NCBI GenBank assembly: GCA_963725085.1
Contig: CAVRXM010000007.1
Coordinates: 13,254-77,253 of the forward strand
Source of the DNA: VRUE01 sp963725085
GTDB lineage: Bacteria; Actinomycetota; Thermoleophilia; Solirubrobacterales; 70-9
Direction of reading: 5' to 3'
Length of the DNA: 64,000 nt
The translations under genes were made by a program, and so were the position numbers. Positions 32,658 to 41,005 of this stretch are shown in pieces. Position 1 is the first letter of the stretch; each line of letters begins with the position of its first letter. The notes below the pieces were generated by a model that was not told the DNA's origin, did not search any database, and saw only the letters and a list, made by a program, of their open reading frames with translations.

Positions 32658-35087
32658 TCACAGTGGACGCTCCACCGAGCTGCCGGCAGCCAACTCGATG
32701 ATCTCTCCTCTGATGCCGACCCTGATCGGATACACGTCCGCGGGGCGAGCGGTCACCTTGATCCGGTTCCTCGCGATTTCGATCTCTAGGCCCCAATGAC
32801 GCCGATAGCGGATCTTGAGCCGCAGCTCCGTCAGCTCCTCGGGAAGGCTCGGATCGAGCCATAGCACCTCTTCGCGGGTCTCGATCCCCGAAAAGCCACG
32901 TTGGACAAGGTCCACGGTGCCGGCCATCGCGCCCAGGTGCAGGCCCTCGGAGGAGGTGCCGCCCTGGAGGTCGAGAAGGTCGGTCTCGAGCGCCTCGCGG
33001 AAAAGCCCCCAAGAGCGCTCGCGATCTGAGCGGGCGAACACCCGGGCGTGAACCACCCGGCTCAGGGTCGAGCCGTGTGAGGTGCGCGCCAGGTAGTACT
33101 GGACGTTCCTGGGGATGGAGTCGCTCTCCAACGGGTAACCCAGTCGTTTGAAGAGCATTCCCAACTCCTCGGCCGACAGCAGGTAGAAGAGCATCAGCAC
33201 GTCTGCCTGCTTCGAAGCCTTGTACCGATTGGGGCTGTCGCCCTCGGCCTCCAGGATCCGGTCGAGCCGCTCGATGTTCCCGTACTCCTTCCGGTATCCC
33301 TCCCAATCCAGCTCCTCGAGCCTCTCGTAGCCCTCGAATTGGCTGATGATCCCGTCGTCGTGGAACGGGATCAGCAGCTTGCGGCTCACCTCCTCCCATC
33401 GCTCGAGCTCCTCGCGCCGAAGCCCGAGCATCCGCGACAGCCCCTCGCGGCGTTGCTCGGGGAGCGTTTCGAGCACGCTCCGAGTCCGCCACAGTACCCA
33501 TGCCGCCATTGCGTTTGTGTAGGCGTTGTTGTCGATTCCGGGTCGCTCCGCACCGGGGTAGGCATCGTGGTACTCGTCGGGTCCGATGACCCCGCGAATC
33601 ACGTACCGCTCGCGGGCAGCGTCCCAGGTGGCGGCGCTCGCCCAGAAGCGGGCGATTTCGATGAACATCTCCGCGCCGTAGAGCGACAGGAACTCGATGT
33701 CCCTGGTCGCCTGGTGGTACAGCCAGATGTTGTAGGCGATCCCGGCATTGATGTGCCTCTGCAGATGTGAGTTGTCCGGGATCCAGCGACCGGAGCGCGG
33801 GTTGAGGTGGACCGTGGGGGTCAGCTCGGCGCCGTCTGAGCCGCTCTGCCAAGGATAGGCGGCTCCGTCGTATCCAGCCTCCTGGGCGATCCAGCGGGCG
33901 GACCCGAGACGCCGGTAGCGATAGCGGAGCAGGGCTCTGCTCAGGTCCGGGAAGCAGAGGTTGAAGAACGGGAAGACGAAGAGCTCATCCCAGAACACGT
34001 GTCCGCGGTATGCCTCGCCGGCGAGCCCTCGGGCCGGGATCCCGGCGTCGATCTCGGCGGTATGGTCGGAGACGGTCCCCAGCAGGTGGAGGAGGTGGAG
34101 TCGCAGCTCGGTCGGCACAGCTTCTTGGTCATCGCGCACCTCCAGTGAACACAGATCCCAAAGATGCTCCCAATGCAGGACGTGCTTGGCGAGCAGCTTG
34201 GTGAAGCCGGGGAGGTTGACCGCCTCCCTATGGGCCTCTAGCCCAGGCTCGGAAACTGCCGGTTCGCGCGATGTGTAGAGGGTGGCGACCTTCTCCGCGG
34301 TGATCTCCACGCCCTCGCTGACATCTGCCTCGAGCTCGTGGCCGATCAAGGCCCGCCCTTCGATCGACCGACTCGCGGTTGCGACGGGCTCGCCATCACG
34401 CAGCAATCGCGTTCGCGCCGCCGCGGCGACCCGGATGTGAGACTGGCTGGTCTCCAACTCGATAAAGACCGTCTCGAGGTCGTCCGCCGCCGCGTCGATC
34501 GGCCGCAGATGGCGGTTGTCCAGGCCCATATAACGCGCGACGCCCTCGTTCGCCACGTCGCCGTCCAACGCCGAGCGGAAGGTCACCCTGCCGGACCAGT
34601 TGAGGGCGAGGAGCCTGGTCTCGAGCGCGAAAACGTTCGGGTTCGCCATGCTGACGAATCGGCGCTGCGTAACGGCGGTCTCGCGATCTTCGTCGTCCCG
34701 GAAGCGAAGCCGACGGGTCAGTACCGCGCGACGCAGGTCGAGTTCCTGGCGATACTCGGCGAGCTCTGCCTTCGAGAGGTCAAACCATTCGGAGTCCTCG
34801 ATCCTGAAGGTGAGGGGAAGCCAGTTGGGCATGTTGACGATCGACTCGTCCTGCACCTTGCGATCGGCCACCTCGCTGGTCAGACGGTTGTAGCAACCGG
34901 CCGCATACGTGCCGGGGTAGTGAATCCCGTCCGCATCGTGCTCGGGCGCCGCTCCGCGGCTCGCATAACGGCCATTCCCCAATGCGCAGATGGCCTCGCG
35001 CAGGGCCTCTTGATCGGGATCGAAGCCTTCGTAGACCAGCGACCAGCCACTCAGGGTTGGCGCCCCCGCGGCAGCGGTGCCGCTCAA
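32658..35087 (-). CDS. Glycoside hydrolase family 65 disaccharide phosphorylase
   Basis: An 809-residue cytoplasmic enzyme of the maltose/trehalose/kojibiose phosphorylase family. The N-terminal beta-sandwich contains NGRYASRGAAPE and YPGTYAAGCYNR. The (alpha/alpha)6 barrel has HVFWDELFVFPFF, the general-acid Glu in VIGPDEYHDAY (about residue 504) and the phosphate site TSHGSTLSRVVHA plus GGTSSEGLHLGAMAG. It would release beta-glucose 1-phosphate from a disaccharide. The ATG overlaps the stop of the upstream HAD gene by 3-4 bases, so the pair is translationally coupled: the HAD enzyme would convert beta-glucose 1-phosphate to glucose 6-phosphate. The disaccharide is not predictable from sequence alone. 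Confidence 0.92.
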   Translation of the reverse strand: MSGTAAAGAPTLSGWSLVYEGFDPDQEALREAICALGNGRYASRGAAPEHDADGIHYPGTYAAGCYNRLTSEVADRKVQDESIVNMPNWLPLTFRIEDSEWFDLSKAELAEYRQELDLRRAVLTRRLRFRDDEDRETAVTQRRFVSMANPNVFALETRLLALNWSGRVTFRSALDGDVANEGVARYMGLDNRHLRPIDAAADDLETVFIELETSQSHIRVAAAARTRLLRDGEPVATASRSIEGRALIGHELEADVSEGVEITAEKVATLYTSREPAVSEPGLEAHREAVNLPGFTKLLAKHVLHWEHLWDLCSLEVRDDQEAVPTELRLHLLHLLGTVSDHTAEIDAGIPARGLAGEAYRGHVFWDELFVFPFFNLCFPDLSRALLRYRYRRLGSARWIAQEAGYDGAAYPWQSGSDGAELTPTVHLNPRSGRWIPDNSHLQRHINAGIAYNIWLYHQATRDIEFLSLYGAEMFIEIARFWASAATWDAARERYVIRGVIGPDEYHDAYPGAERPGIDNNAYTNAMAAWVLWRTRSVLETLPEQRREGLSRMLGLRREELERWEEVSRKLLIPFHDDGIISQFEGYERLEELDWEGYRKEYGNIERLDRILEAEGDSPNRYKASKQADVLMLFYLLSAEELGMLFKRLGYPLESDSIPRNVQYYLARTSHGSTLSRVVHARVFARSDRERSWGLFREALETDLLDLQGGTSSEGLHLGAMAGTVDLVQRGFSGIETREEVLWLDPSLPEELTELRLKIRYRRHWGLEIEIARNRIKVTARPADVYPIRVGIRGEIIELAAGSSVERPL

Positions 35088-35869
35088 GGGAGGCCTCCTC
35101 CCGTCTCCCCGATGCGAATATCACCAAGATCTCTGACCACGACATCGGCTCCTCGTTCCCGCAGCGCCTTGGCATGGTCGCTGCGGTCGACGCCGAACAC
35201 AAGGCCGAAGTGCCCACGACGCCCGGCTTCGACGCCGGCGAGCGCGTCCTCGACGACCGCTGTGCGCCCCGGTTGGACCCCAAGCCGGCCCGCGGCCTCG
35301 ATGAGGACGGCGGGGTCGGGCTTGCCATCAAGACCGAGGCGATCTGCGTCGAGGCCGTCGACTCTCTCGTCGAAGAGCTCGGCTATGCCCGCCGCTTCGA
35401 GAACCTGAGCGCAGTTGCGGGACGCGGAGATGATCGCCGTTCGAGTGCCCCTCGCCCGCAGTCGATGCAGCAGCTCAATCGAGGACGGAAAGGAAGCCAC
35501 GCCCTGCTCTCGCAGGAGAGTCAGGAAAAGCTCGTCCTTGCGGTTGCCCAAACCGCACACCGTTTCCGCGGCAGGGGGATCCTCAAGCTCCCCGCGGGGG
35601 AGGAAGATCTGCCGAGAATCGAGAAACGACGCAACGCCGTCGTAGCGCGGTTTGCCGTCTACGTATAGGTAATAGTCCTCGTCCCCGAAAGGTCGATGAT
35701 CCTCGCCTGCCTGATCTGCACGATCTGCGAGGAACCGGTTGAACATGCGCTTCCAGGCGTTGGCGTGGACGGACGCTGTGTCTGTGATCACGCCGTCGAG
35801 GTCGAAGATCACAGCATCGAAATCGTCCGTCCGGATCTCCGCAAGAGCCACCTGATCGACCGCCGTCAT
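35084..35869 (-). CDS. HAD-family beta-phosphoglucomutase-like protein
   Basis: About 261 residues from ATG 35869 (MTAVDQVALAEIR); a longer start at 35932 is possible. The HAD nucleophile motif DAVIFDLDGVITDTASVHA, the Thr/Ser motif AIISASRNC, the Lys motif GKPDP and the acid motif TAVVEDALAGVEAGRRG are all in place, with a helical cap between the first two. This is the beta-phosphoglucomutase subgroup, and its coupling to a GH65 phosphorylase is a well-known pairing for disaccharide or trehalose use. It is the first gene of the pair. Confidence 0.88.
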   Translation of the reverse strand: MTAVDQVALAEIRTDDFDAVIFDLDGVITDTASVHANAWKRMFNRFLADRADQAGEDHRPFGDEDYYLYVDGKPRYDGVASFLDSRQIFLPRGELEDPPAAETVCGLGNRKDELFLTLLREQGVASFPSSIELLHRLRARGTRTAIISASRNCAQVLEAAGIAELFDERVDGLDADRLGLDGKPDPAVLIEAAGRLGVQPGRTAVVEDALAGVEAGRRGHFGLVFGVDRSDHAKALRERGADVVVRDLGDIRIGETGGGLP

Positions 35870-36071
35870 GCGAAAGCTTGAGGCTTGCGCTACGCCAGAG
35901 CCTAATGCCTGCGAAGACACGACCGAAATCAAAGGCGGACCGGTGAGCTCGAGTCATCGGCTCCGGCGGGCTGATTGCTGATCCGCTTCGCAGACCTCGC
36001 CGGTCGCAGCATCAAGGGATTGCTGCTCGAGCTCCATAATTGTCGATGCCTATGTCAGGCGGCAATTGACG

Positions 36072-36521
36072 ATGTCCGATCATTCCCGGCCGGCGGCCGG
36101 ACCACCCTTCGAGGCTTTCGACTTCCTCTACATGCCGAGCCGCGACGTCGAGCGCGACCTCGCCTTCTTCACCGAGGTGATTGGCGGCGTTGTGGTCTTC
36201 GCAATCGAAGCTTTTGGGGCCCGCGTCGCCCAGATGCAGTTGAGCGAGAGGTCGCCGCGCCTCCTCCTGGCCGATCACCTTGAAGGGCAGGCGCCGGTTC
36301 TCGTCTACCGAGTGGGCGACCTCGATTCAACGCTCGCAGAGCTCGAGCGGCGCGGTCTGGAACTGGAGGGGCAATTCGGCATCCCCCACGGACCATGCGC
36401 TGCGGTGCGTTCCCCTGGTGGGCACCGCCTCGCCCTCTACGAGCTGACACGCCCCCAAGCCGACGAGCATCTTGCCGGCCGGCACGACTTCGGGCCAGGC
36501 CGGACAGGCTCTGCCAGCTAG
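36072..36521 (+). CDS. VOC-superfamily (glyoxalase/bleomycin-resistance-like) protein
   Basis: A 149-residue protein from ATG 36072 (MSDHSRPAAG). It has one pair of beta-alpha-beta-beta-beta units: FDFLYMPSRDVERDLAFFTE opens the first and PVLVYRVGDLDSTLAELERR opens the second, closing with SPGGHRLALYE, whose Glu fits the metal-ligand position. Function cannot be assigned beyond a metal-dependent small-molecule enzyme or binder. The 3' end overlaps an antisense NRDE remnant. Confidence 0.75.
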   Translation: MSDHSRPAAGPPFEAFDFLYMPSRDVERDLAFFTEVIGGVVVFAIEAFGARVAQMQLSERSPRLLLADHLEGQAPVLVYRVGDLDSTLAELERRGLELEGQFGIPHGPCAAVRSPGGHRLALYELTRPQADEHLAGRHDFGPGRTGSAS

Positions 36522-36621
36522 CAGGCGGCTCCCAGGCCCGCGCCCTGAACTCGTCCCGGGTCGAGGCGAGCAGGACCGGCCACTCGGCCTCCGGGTCGAA
36601 GGCGATTATCAGGGTGCACAT
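36470..36621 (-). pseudogene. NRDE (TANGO2-like) protein, N-terminal remnant
   Basis: The minus strand from ATG 36621 reads MCTLIIAFDPEAEWPVLLAS and then TRDEFRARAWEPPASW, the classic beginning of NRDE/TANGO2-like proteins (M-C-T-L ... N/T-R-D-E-F). The homology then moves to another frame (AWPEVVPAGK, near the expected V-V-A-G-R-D) and disappears. The rest of the gene, normally about 250 residues, is absent. Confidence 0.6.
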
Positions 36622-36638
36622 CGGCTTCTCGGCTGCGA

Positions 36639-37066
36639 CTACTTCTCCGGCTTGATGAGCCGGATCTTCGTCGTCTTGCTGTTTGGGCTTCCACCGGTCG
36701 GGGTGAAGGTGATCTTTGCCTTCACCTTCACCGCTCCGGTCCCCTCCAGCTCGCGCTTCTTCTTGCCCGTGGATATGACCTTCACATTCACCTTGCCGGC
36801 AGCGCTTGCATTCTTCCTCTGCTTCTTGATCCCCTTGCCGCTGAGAACGAGCTGGCCGGGCCCTGGAACGCTGACGATCAGAGTCGCGGTTCCCTTTGAT
36901 CTGTTGAGCCGCTTCGCGGAGATGCTGAACAGGTTCGAGGGAGGCGGCGGGGCGAGGGCGGGGGGGAGAGCGAGTCGACCGCCACCCCTACCGGGCCGCC
37001 GGCGCCGGTGATGAAGCTCTGGTTCGGTTCCGACCCGTCGAGATTTGCCCTCCCGATCGCGCCGAG
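36639..37066 (-). pseudogene. C-terminal fragment of a secreted beta-propeller/surface protein, frameshifted
   Basis: The minus strand first reads IGRANLDGSEPNQSFITGAG, a YWTD/virginiamycin-B-lyase-like propeller repeat. It then shifts frame at a run of seven G/C (36960-36966) into PPPPSNLFSISAKRLNR and a Lys-rich wall-type domain (GTATLIVSVPGPGQLVLSGK), stopping at 36639. The proline linker and PGPG-type tail look like a cell-surface module. The N-terminal repeats and signal peptide are missing, so this is a remnant. Confidence 0.65.
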
Positions 37067-37173
37067 TCGTGCTGACTCGCATCGACGCTCTGGTCGACGA
37101 GTACTGCGGCTCTCTCAGCACCGGCGGCGAGCTGCGCAAGCAGGTTGAAGGGCTCCGTGAGGAGTGGCGGTAG
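37045..37173 (+). CDS. Possible short antitoxin upstream of the PIN toxin
   Basis: A 42-codon frame from TTG 37045 (or GTG 37069) reads VVLTRIDALVDEYCGSLSTG and ends EGLREEWR. Its stop overlaps the GTG start of the PIN gene by 10 bases, the usual arrangement of VapB-VapC pairs. No DNA-binding domain is visible, so it may be a truncated antitoxin or just a leader. It overlaps the end of the antisense propeller remnant. Confidence 0.35.
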   Translation: MPSRSRRVVLTRIDALVDEYCGSLSTGGELRKQVEGLREEWR

Positions 37174-37562
37174 TCCTCGATTCGGATGCGGTGATCGGCT
37201 TCCTCGATCGCGACGACGCGTTGCACCCAGCGGCAAATGAAGCGATAAGCGCGCTCGCCCGCGAGCAGCCGCTACTGGCTTCGGCGGTCACCTATGCGGA
37301 GGTCCTCACGGGTGCCGGCCTCGGCCATCACGGTGAGGAGAGCGTCGAGGGCTTCTTTGCAGATCTGATCTCGGCGATCGTCCCTGTCGACCTCGAGGTC
37401 GCCGCGCTCGCGGCCGATCTCAGTGTCCGGGCACCTGCGCTCCGAATGCCAGACGCTTTGATTCTCGCGACCGCCGAGAGCGACCCTGAGATCGAGCTGA
37501 TCATCAGGGCGATGCGGCGATGGCGGCCGTTCGTGGTCTGGAGGTGGAGGTCCGCCTCTTGA
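37164..37562 (+). CDS. PIN-domain ribonuclease toxin (VapC-like)
   Basis: A 132-residue protein beginning MAVVLDSDAVIGFLDRDDAL. The PIN acidic residues are present: Asp in LDSD, Glu in AVTYAEVLTGA, and Asp in RMPDALILATAE. VapC toxins cut RNA (often tRNA) when their antitoxin is lost. A short frame overlapping its start may be the antitoxin. It sits in a region of gene remnants and a partial tRNA, in line with horizontal movement. Confidence 0.8.
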   Translation: MAVVLDSDAVIGFLDRDDALHPAANEAISALAREQPLLASAVTYAEVLTGAGLGHHGEESVEGFFADLISAIVPVDLEVAALAADLSVRAPALRMPDALILATAESDPEIELIIRAMRRWRPFVVWRWRSAS

Positions 37563-38055
37563 GCGAGAGAGGGTCGAAGGCATAGATTCCTCTCCCAAAG
37601 GCTGATGGGAATCTTCCTCCCATGCTCCTCCACCAGCCTGGCCGGTCGCCGCTCCCGTCTGCATCTCCGGCGGTGGCCGGCCAGACGCTGGTTTTCCCAC
37701 CCGTAAACGACAAGCAGGGGTTTGCCAGCGGCGATAACGGACAGTTCCACTCGCGTCAGCGACTCGATCGCCGAATTACTGGTCGTCGCATCTCTATCTC
37801 AAGAATCGCGCTAGCAAGTCATGACGCGGTCGGCGCTCGGTCTTTAGGCCGAAGGTCGCGAGTTCGATTCTTGTCGGGTGCATTCCTTGCGGTTCGCGGC
37901 AGTGTGGATTCTGCAGCAGGTAGTCGCCACCCGCGGCGGTGTTCCGTCGCCTTCGGACGAGCACGTCGATCTCCTCAGGGCGGGGCTTCGCCGGCGATGC
38001 TCCCACCGGGCGCCACGGGTGGTAGCGCCGAGGCGCCCGAATAGACTGCCCGCTG
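37563..38055. other. Gene-free scar region
   Basis: A 493-bp stretch with no convincing gene. Its one recognisable element is the 3' half of a tRNA at 37837-37882. The promoter of the acetoacetyl-CoA synthetase gene must also be here. Confidence 0.4.
37837..37882 (+). pseudogene. 3' half of a tRNA gene (likely attachment-site remnant)
   Basis: In order: an anticodon-stem-like TCGG/CCGA hairpin (37837-37852), an AGGTC variable loop, a T-arm GCGAG-TTCGATT-CTTGT (37858-37874, pairing with G-T wobbles), then the acceptor strand CGGGTGC and discriminator A (37882). The matching 5' acceptor GCACCCG and the D-arm are not found upstream. A 3' tRNA segment alone is what integrase-mediated insertion leaves behind. 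Confidence 0.6.
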
Positions 38056-40038
38056 GTGAACGCCCAGGCCGCCAAGACGCTCTGGCAGCCTTCGGCCGCA
38101 ACGGTCCAGCGGGCCCGGATATCCGAGTTCGCCCGCTGGCTGGAAGCCGAGCGGGAGCTCGGCCCTTGGCCGGGCTACTCGGAGCTCTGGCAGTTTTCGG
38201 TCGAGGACCCAGACGGCTTCTGGGGGGCGATCTGGGACTTCTTCGACGTCCAGGCCGACGGCGAGGCTTCCCCGGTCCTCGCCTCGCGGGAGATGCCGGG
38301 AGCGCAATGGTTCCCAAACGCGCGGCTGAACTACGCCGAGCACGTCTTCCGTGGCAAAGACGACGCTGCGACCGCGATCCTGCATGCCTCCGAGCTGCGG
38401 GAGCTCGCCGAGCTTTCCTGGGTGGAGCTGCGAAGCCAGGTCGCGGCGGTCGCCGCAGGGCTGGGGGTGTTCGGGGTCGGCCCGGGCGATCGCGTCGTCG
38501 CCTACATGCCGAACATCGCCGAGGCGATAGTCGCCTTCCTCGCCACCGCCTCCCTGGGGGCCGTCTGGTCCTCCTGCTCACCAGATTTCGGGGTCGGCAG
38601 CGTCGTCGACCGCTTCGCCCAGATCGAGCCCAAGATCCTCTTCTGCGTCGATGGCTATCGCTACGGCGGCAAGGACTTCGACCGCACCGAGACGATCGCC
38701 GCCCTGCAGCACGCGATGCCGAGCCTCGAGCGCACGGTCGTCCTTCCCTACCTAAATCCCGAGCCCGATCTCTCTGGGCTGGCGGGCGTCGTCCCCTGGG
38801 AGGAGCTGGCGGCCGCCGGCGCCGGCTCCGAGCTTTCCTTCGAGCGGGTCCCCTTCGACCACCCCCTTTGGGTCCTCTACTCCTCGGGGACCACCGGCCT
38901 GCCGAAGGCGATCGTGCAGGGCCAGGGCGGCATCCTCCTCGAGCACCTCAAGCAGCTGAACCTCCACGTCGACGCTCACCCCGGCGACCGGCTGTTCTGG
39001 TTCACGACGACCGGCTGGATGATGTGGAACTTCCTCGTCTCCGGCCTCCTCACCGGGGCGGCGATCGTCCTCTTCGACGGCAATCCCGGTCACCCGGACC
39101 TGGGCCGTCTCTGGGACCTCGCCGAGGAGGCGAGGATGACGATGTTCGGCGCCTCCGCTGCCTACATCGGGGCCTGCATGAAGGCCGGGGTCGAGCCCGG
39201 CGCCGGCCGTGACCTCTCGACCCTGGGCTCGATCGGCTCGACCGGCTCGCCGCTCTCGCCGGAGGGCTTCGACTGGATCTACGAGCAGCTGGGGGCGGAC
39301 ACATGGCTCTTCTCGACCTCCGGCGGCACCGACATCTGCACCGCGTTCGTCGGCGGCGTCTCGACCCTGCCGGTCTACCGCGGCGAGCTTCAGGGGCGCG
39401 CGCTCGGCGCTGCCGTGGAGGCCTGGGACGAAGACGGAAACTCGGTGATCGGCGAGGTGGGGGAGCTGGTCATCACCGAGCCGATGCCCTCGATGCCGCT
39501 CTACCTATGGGGTGACGCCGACGGTCAGCGCTACCGGGAGAGCTATTTCGAGATGTTCCCCGGCACCTGGCGGCACGGCGATTGGATCGAAATCACCGAG
39601 CGCGGCACGGCGATCATCTACGGGCGCTCCGACTCCACCATCAACCGTGCCGGCATCCGCATGGGCACCGCGGAGATCTACCGGGCTGTGCTCGACATCG
39701 ACGAGATCACCGACGCCCTCGTCGTCGACATCCCGAAGCCAGGCACCGACGGCTGGATGCCGCTCTTCGTCGTGCTGCGGGAGGGCAACGAGGTCACGCC
39801 CGAGCTGTCGGCGGAGATCGCCCGTCGGGTGCGGGAACGCTGCTCACCGCGGCACGTCCCCGACGAGGTCTTCCAGATCACCGAGGTGCCGCGGACGCTC
39901 TCCGGCAAGGCGCTCGAGGTGCCGGTGAAGCGGATCCTGATGGGGACGGAGCCCGCCAAGGCGGTCAGCCGCGACTCCCTCGCCAACCCGGACGCGCTCG
40001 ACTACTTCGTCGAGATGGCGACGCACGACGCCAACTGA
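38056..40038 (+). CDS. aacS: Acetoacetyl-CoA synthetase
   Basis: A 660-residue ANL-superfamily enzyme that joins acetoacetate to CoA with ATP. It starts at GTG 38056. The N-terminus (TLWQPS, then FARWLEAERELG) and WFPNARLNYAEHVFRG are typical of AacS. The AMP-binding signature is LYSSGTTGLPKAIVQGQGG, with FWFTTTGWMMWN and FSTSGGTDICTAFVGG further on. The C-terminal lid carries RTLSGKALEVPVKR with the catalytic Lys. It is convergent with the beta-keto acid cleavage enzyme gene, with only one base between the stops; that enzyme releases acetoacetate, which this one can reactivate. Confidence 0.95.
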   Translation: MNAQAAKTLWQPSAATVQRARISEFARWLEAERELGPWPGYSELWQFSVEDPDGFWGAIWDFFDVQADGEASPVLASREMPGAQWFPNARLNYAEHVFRGKDDAATAILHASELRELAELSWVELRSQVAAVAAGLGVFGVGPGDRVVAYMPNIAEAIVAFLATASLGAVWSSCSPDFGVGSVVDRFAQIEPKILFCVDGYRYGGKDFDRTETIAALQHAMPSLERTVVLPYLNPEPDLSGLAGVVPWEELAAAGAGSELSFERVPFDHPLWVLYSSGTTGLPKAIVQGQGGILLEHLKQLNLHVDAHPGDRLFWFTTTGWMMWNFLVSGLLTGAAIVLFDGNPGHPDLGRLWDLAEEARMTMFGASAAYIGACMKAGVEPGAGRDLSTLGSIGSTGSPLSPEGFDWIYEQLGADTWLFSTSGGTDICTAFVGGVSTLPVYRGELQGRALGAAVEAWDEDGNSVIGEVGELVITEPMPSMPLYLWGDADGQRYRESYFEMFPGTWRHGDWIEITERGTAIIYGRSDSTINRAGIRMGTAEIYRAVLDIDEITDALVVDIPKPGTDGWMPLFVVLREGNEVTPELSAEIARRVRERCSPRHVPDEVFQITEVPRTLSGKALEVPVKRILMGTEPAKAVSRDSLANPDALDYFVEMATHDAN

Positions 40039-40039
40039 C

Positions 40040-40993
40040 CTACAGCTCGATCGCGGTCGCCTCCGGGCCCTTGAGGCCCAGAATCTGCCTTGTCTCCTCG
40101 GGGCTGGCCGGCTCCATCGAGAGCTCATCGAGTATGCGGACCATCTTCTCCACCTGCTGGGCGTTGCTCTCGGCGAGGACGCCCCGTCGCAGGTAGATGC
40201 TGTCCTCGAGGCCGACGCGGACGTTGCCGCCGAGGATGGCGGCGGTAGTGGTCAGCGGCGTCTGGTTGCGCCCCGCCCCCAGCACAGACCAGCGGTAGGC
40301 ATCGCCGAAGAGGCGGTCGGCGGTCCGCTTCATGTGCAGGAGGTCCTCAATCGCGGTGCCGATGCCGCCCAGGATCCCCATCACGCTCTGGACGAACAGA
40401 GGCGGCTCAACGACCCCACGGTCGAGGAAGTGGCCGAGGTTGTAGAGGTGGCCGATGTCGTAGCACTCGAACTCGAACCGAGTTCCGCCGGCGCTGAGGC
40501 GGGCGACCAGCTTCTCGACGTCGGCGAAGGTGTTGCGGAAGATGAAGTCGCGGGTCATCTCGAGGTAGGCCGGTTCCCACTCGTTCTTGAACTCCGAGAT
40601 GCCCTCGGCCATCTGGAAGATGCCGAAGTTCATGCTCCCCATGTTCATCGAGCAGAGCTCGGGGGAGAAGCGGTTGGCGGCGGCGCTGCGTTCCTCGAGC
40701 GACATTCCGAGCCCGCCGCCGGTGGTGATGTTGATGACCGCGTCGGTTGCCTCGCGGATCTGGGGCAGGAAACGAGCGAACACGTCCGGGTCCGGCGTCG
40801 GCGCGCCGGTCTTCGGGTCGCGGGCATGGAGGTGGAGGATCGCCGCTCCGGCCCGCGCCGCGCCGATCGCCTGCTCAGCGATCTCCTCCGGGGTAAGCGG
40901 AAGGTGGGGCGTCTGGGAGGGAATGTGGATTGCCCCGGTGATCGCGCAGCTGATGATCCTCTTCCGGCTCGTGTCCAAGCTTGCCTTCCTCAC
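40040..40993 (-). CDS. Beta-keto acid cleavage enzyme (BKACE, DUF849)
   Basis: A 317-residue TIM-barrel enzyme. The family condenses a beta-keto acid with acetyl-CoA to release acetoacetate and a new acyl-CoA; substrates include 3-keto-5-aminohexanoate and dehydrocarnitine. The zinc-binding HLHARDP (with H-x-H) follows AIGAARAGAAI, INITTGGGLGMSLEER is the beta-strand signature, and SVLGAGRNQTPL ends the barrel. It is the last gene of the minus-strand operon 40040-43135. The convergent acetoacetyl-CoA synthetase completes a logical pair. The true substrate is not predictable; dehydrocarnitine-like compounds fit the amine-related neighbours. Confidence 0.92.
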   Translation of the reverse strand: MRKASLDTSRKRIISCAITGAIHIPSQTPHLPLTPEEIAEQAIGAARAGAAILHLHARDPKTGAPTPDPDVFARFLPQIREATDAVINITTGGGLGMSLEERSAAANRFSPELCSMNMGSMNFGIFQMAEGISEFKNEWEPAYLEMTRDFIFRNTFADVEKLVARLSAGGTRFEFECYDIGHLYNLGHFLDRGVVEPPLFVQSVMGILGGIGTAIEDLLHMKRTADRLFGDAYRWSVLGAGRNQTPLTTTAAILGGNVRVGLEDSIYLRRGVLAESNAQQVEKMVRILDELSMEPASPEETRQILGLKGPEATAIEL

Positions 40994-41005
40994 CCGACCA
41001 TAACC

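Noticed and set aside
37780..37882. A complete tRNA gene
   Set aside because: Only the 3' half folds; no 5' acceptor strand or D-arm is found within 100 bp upstream.
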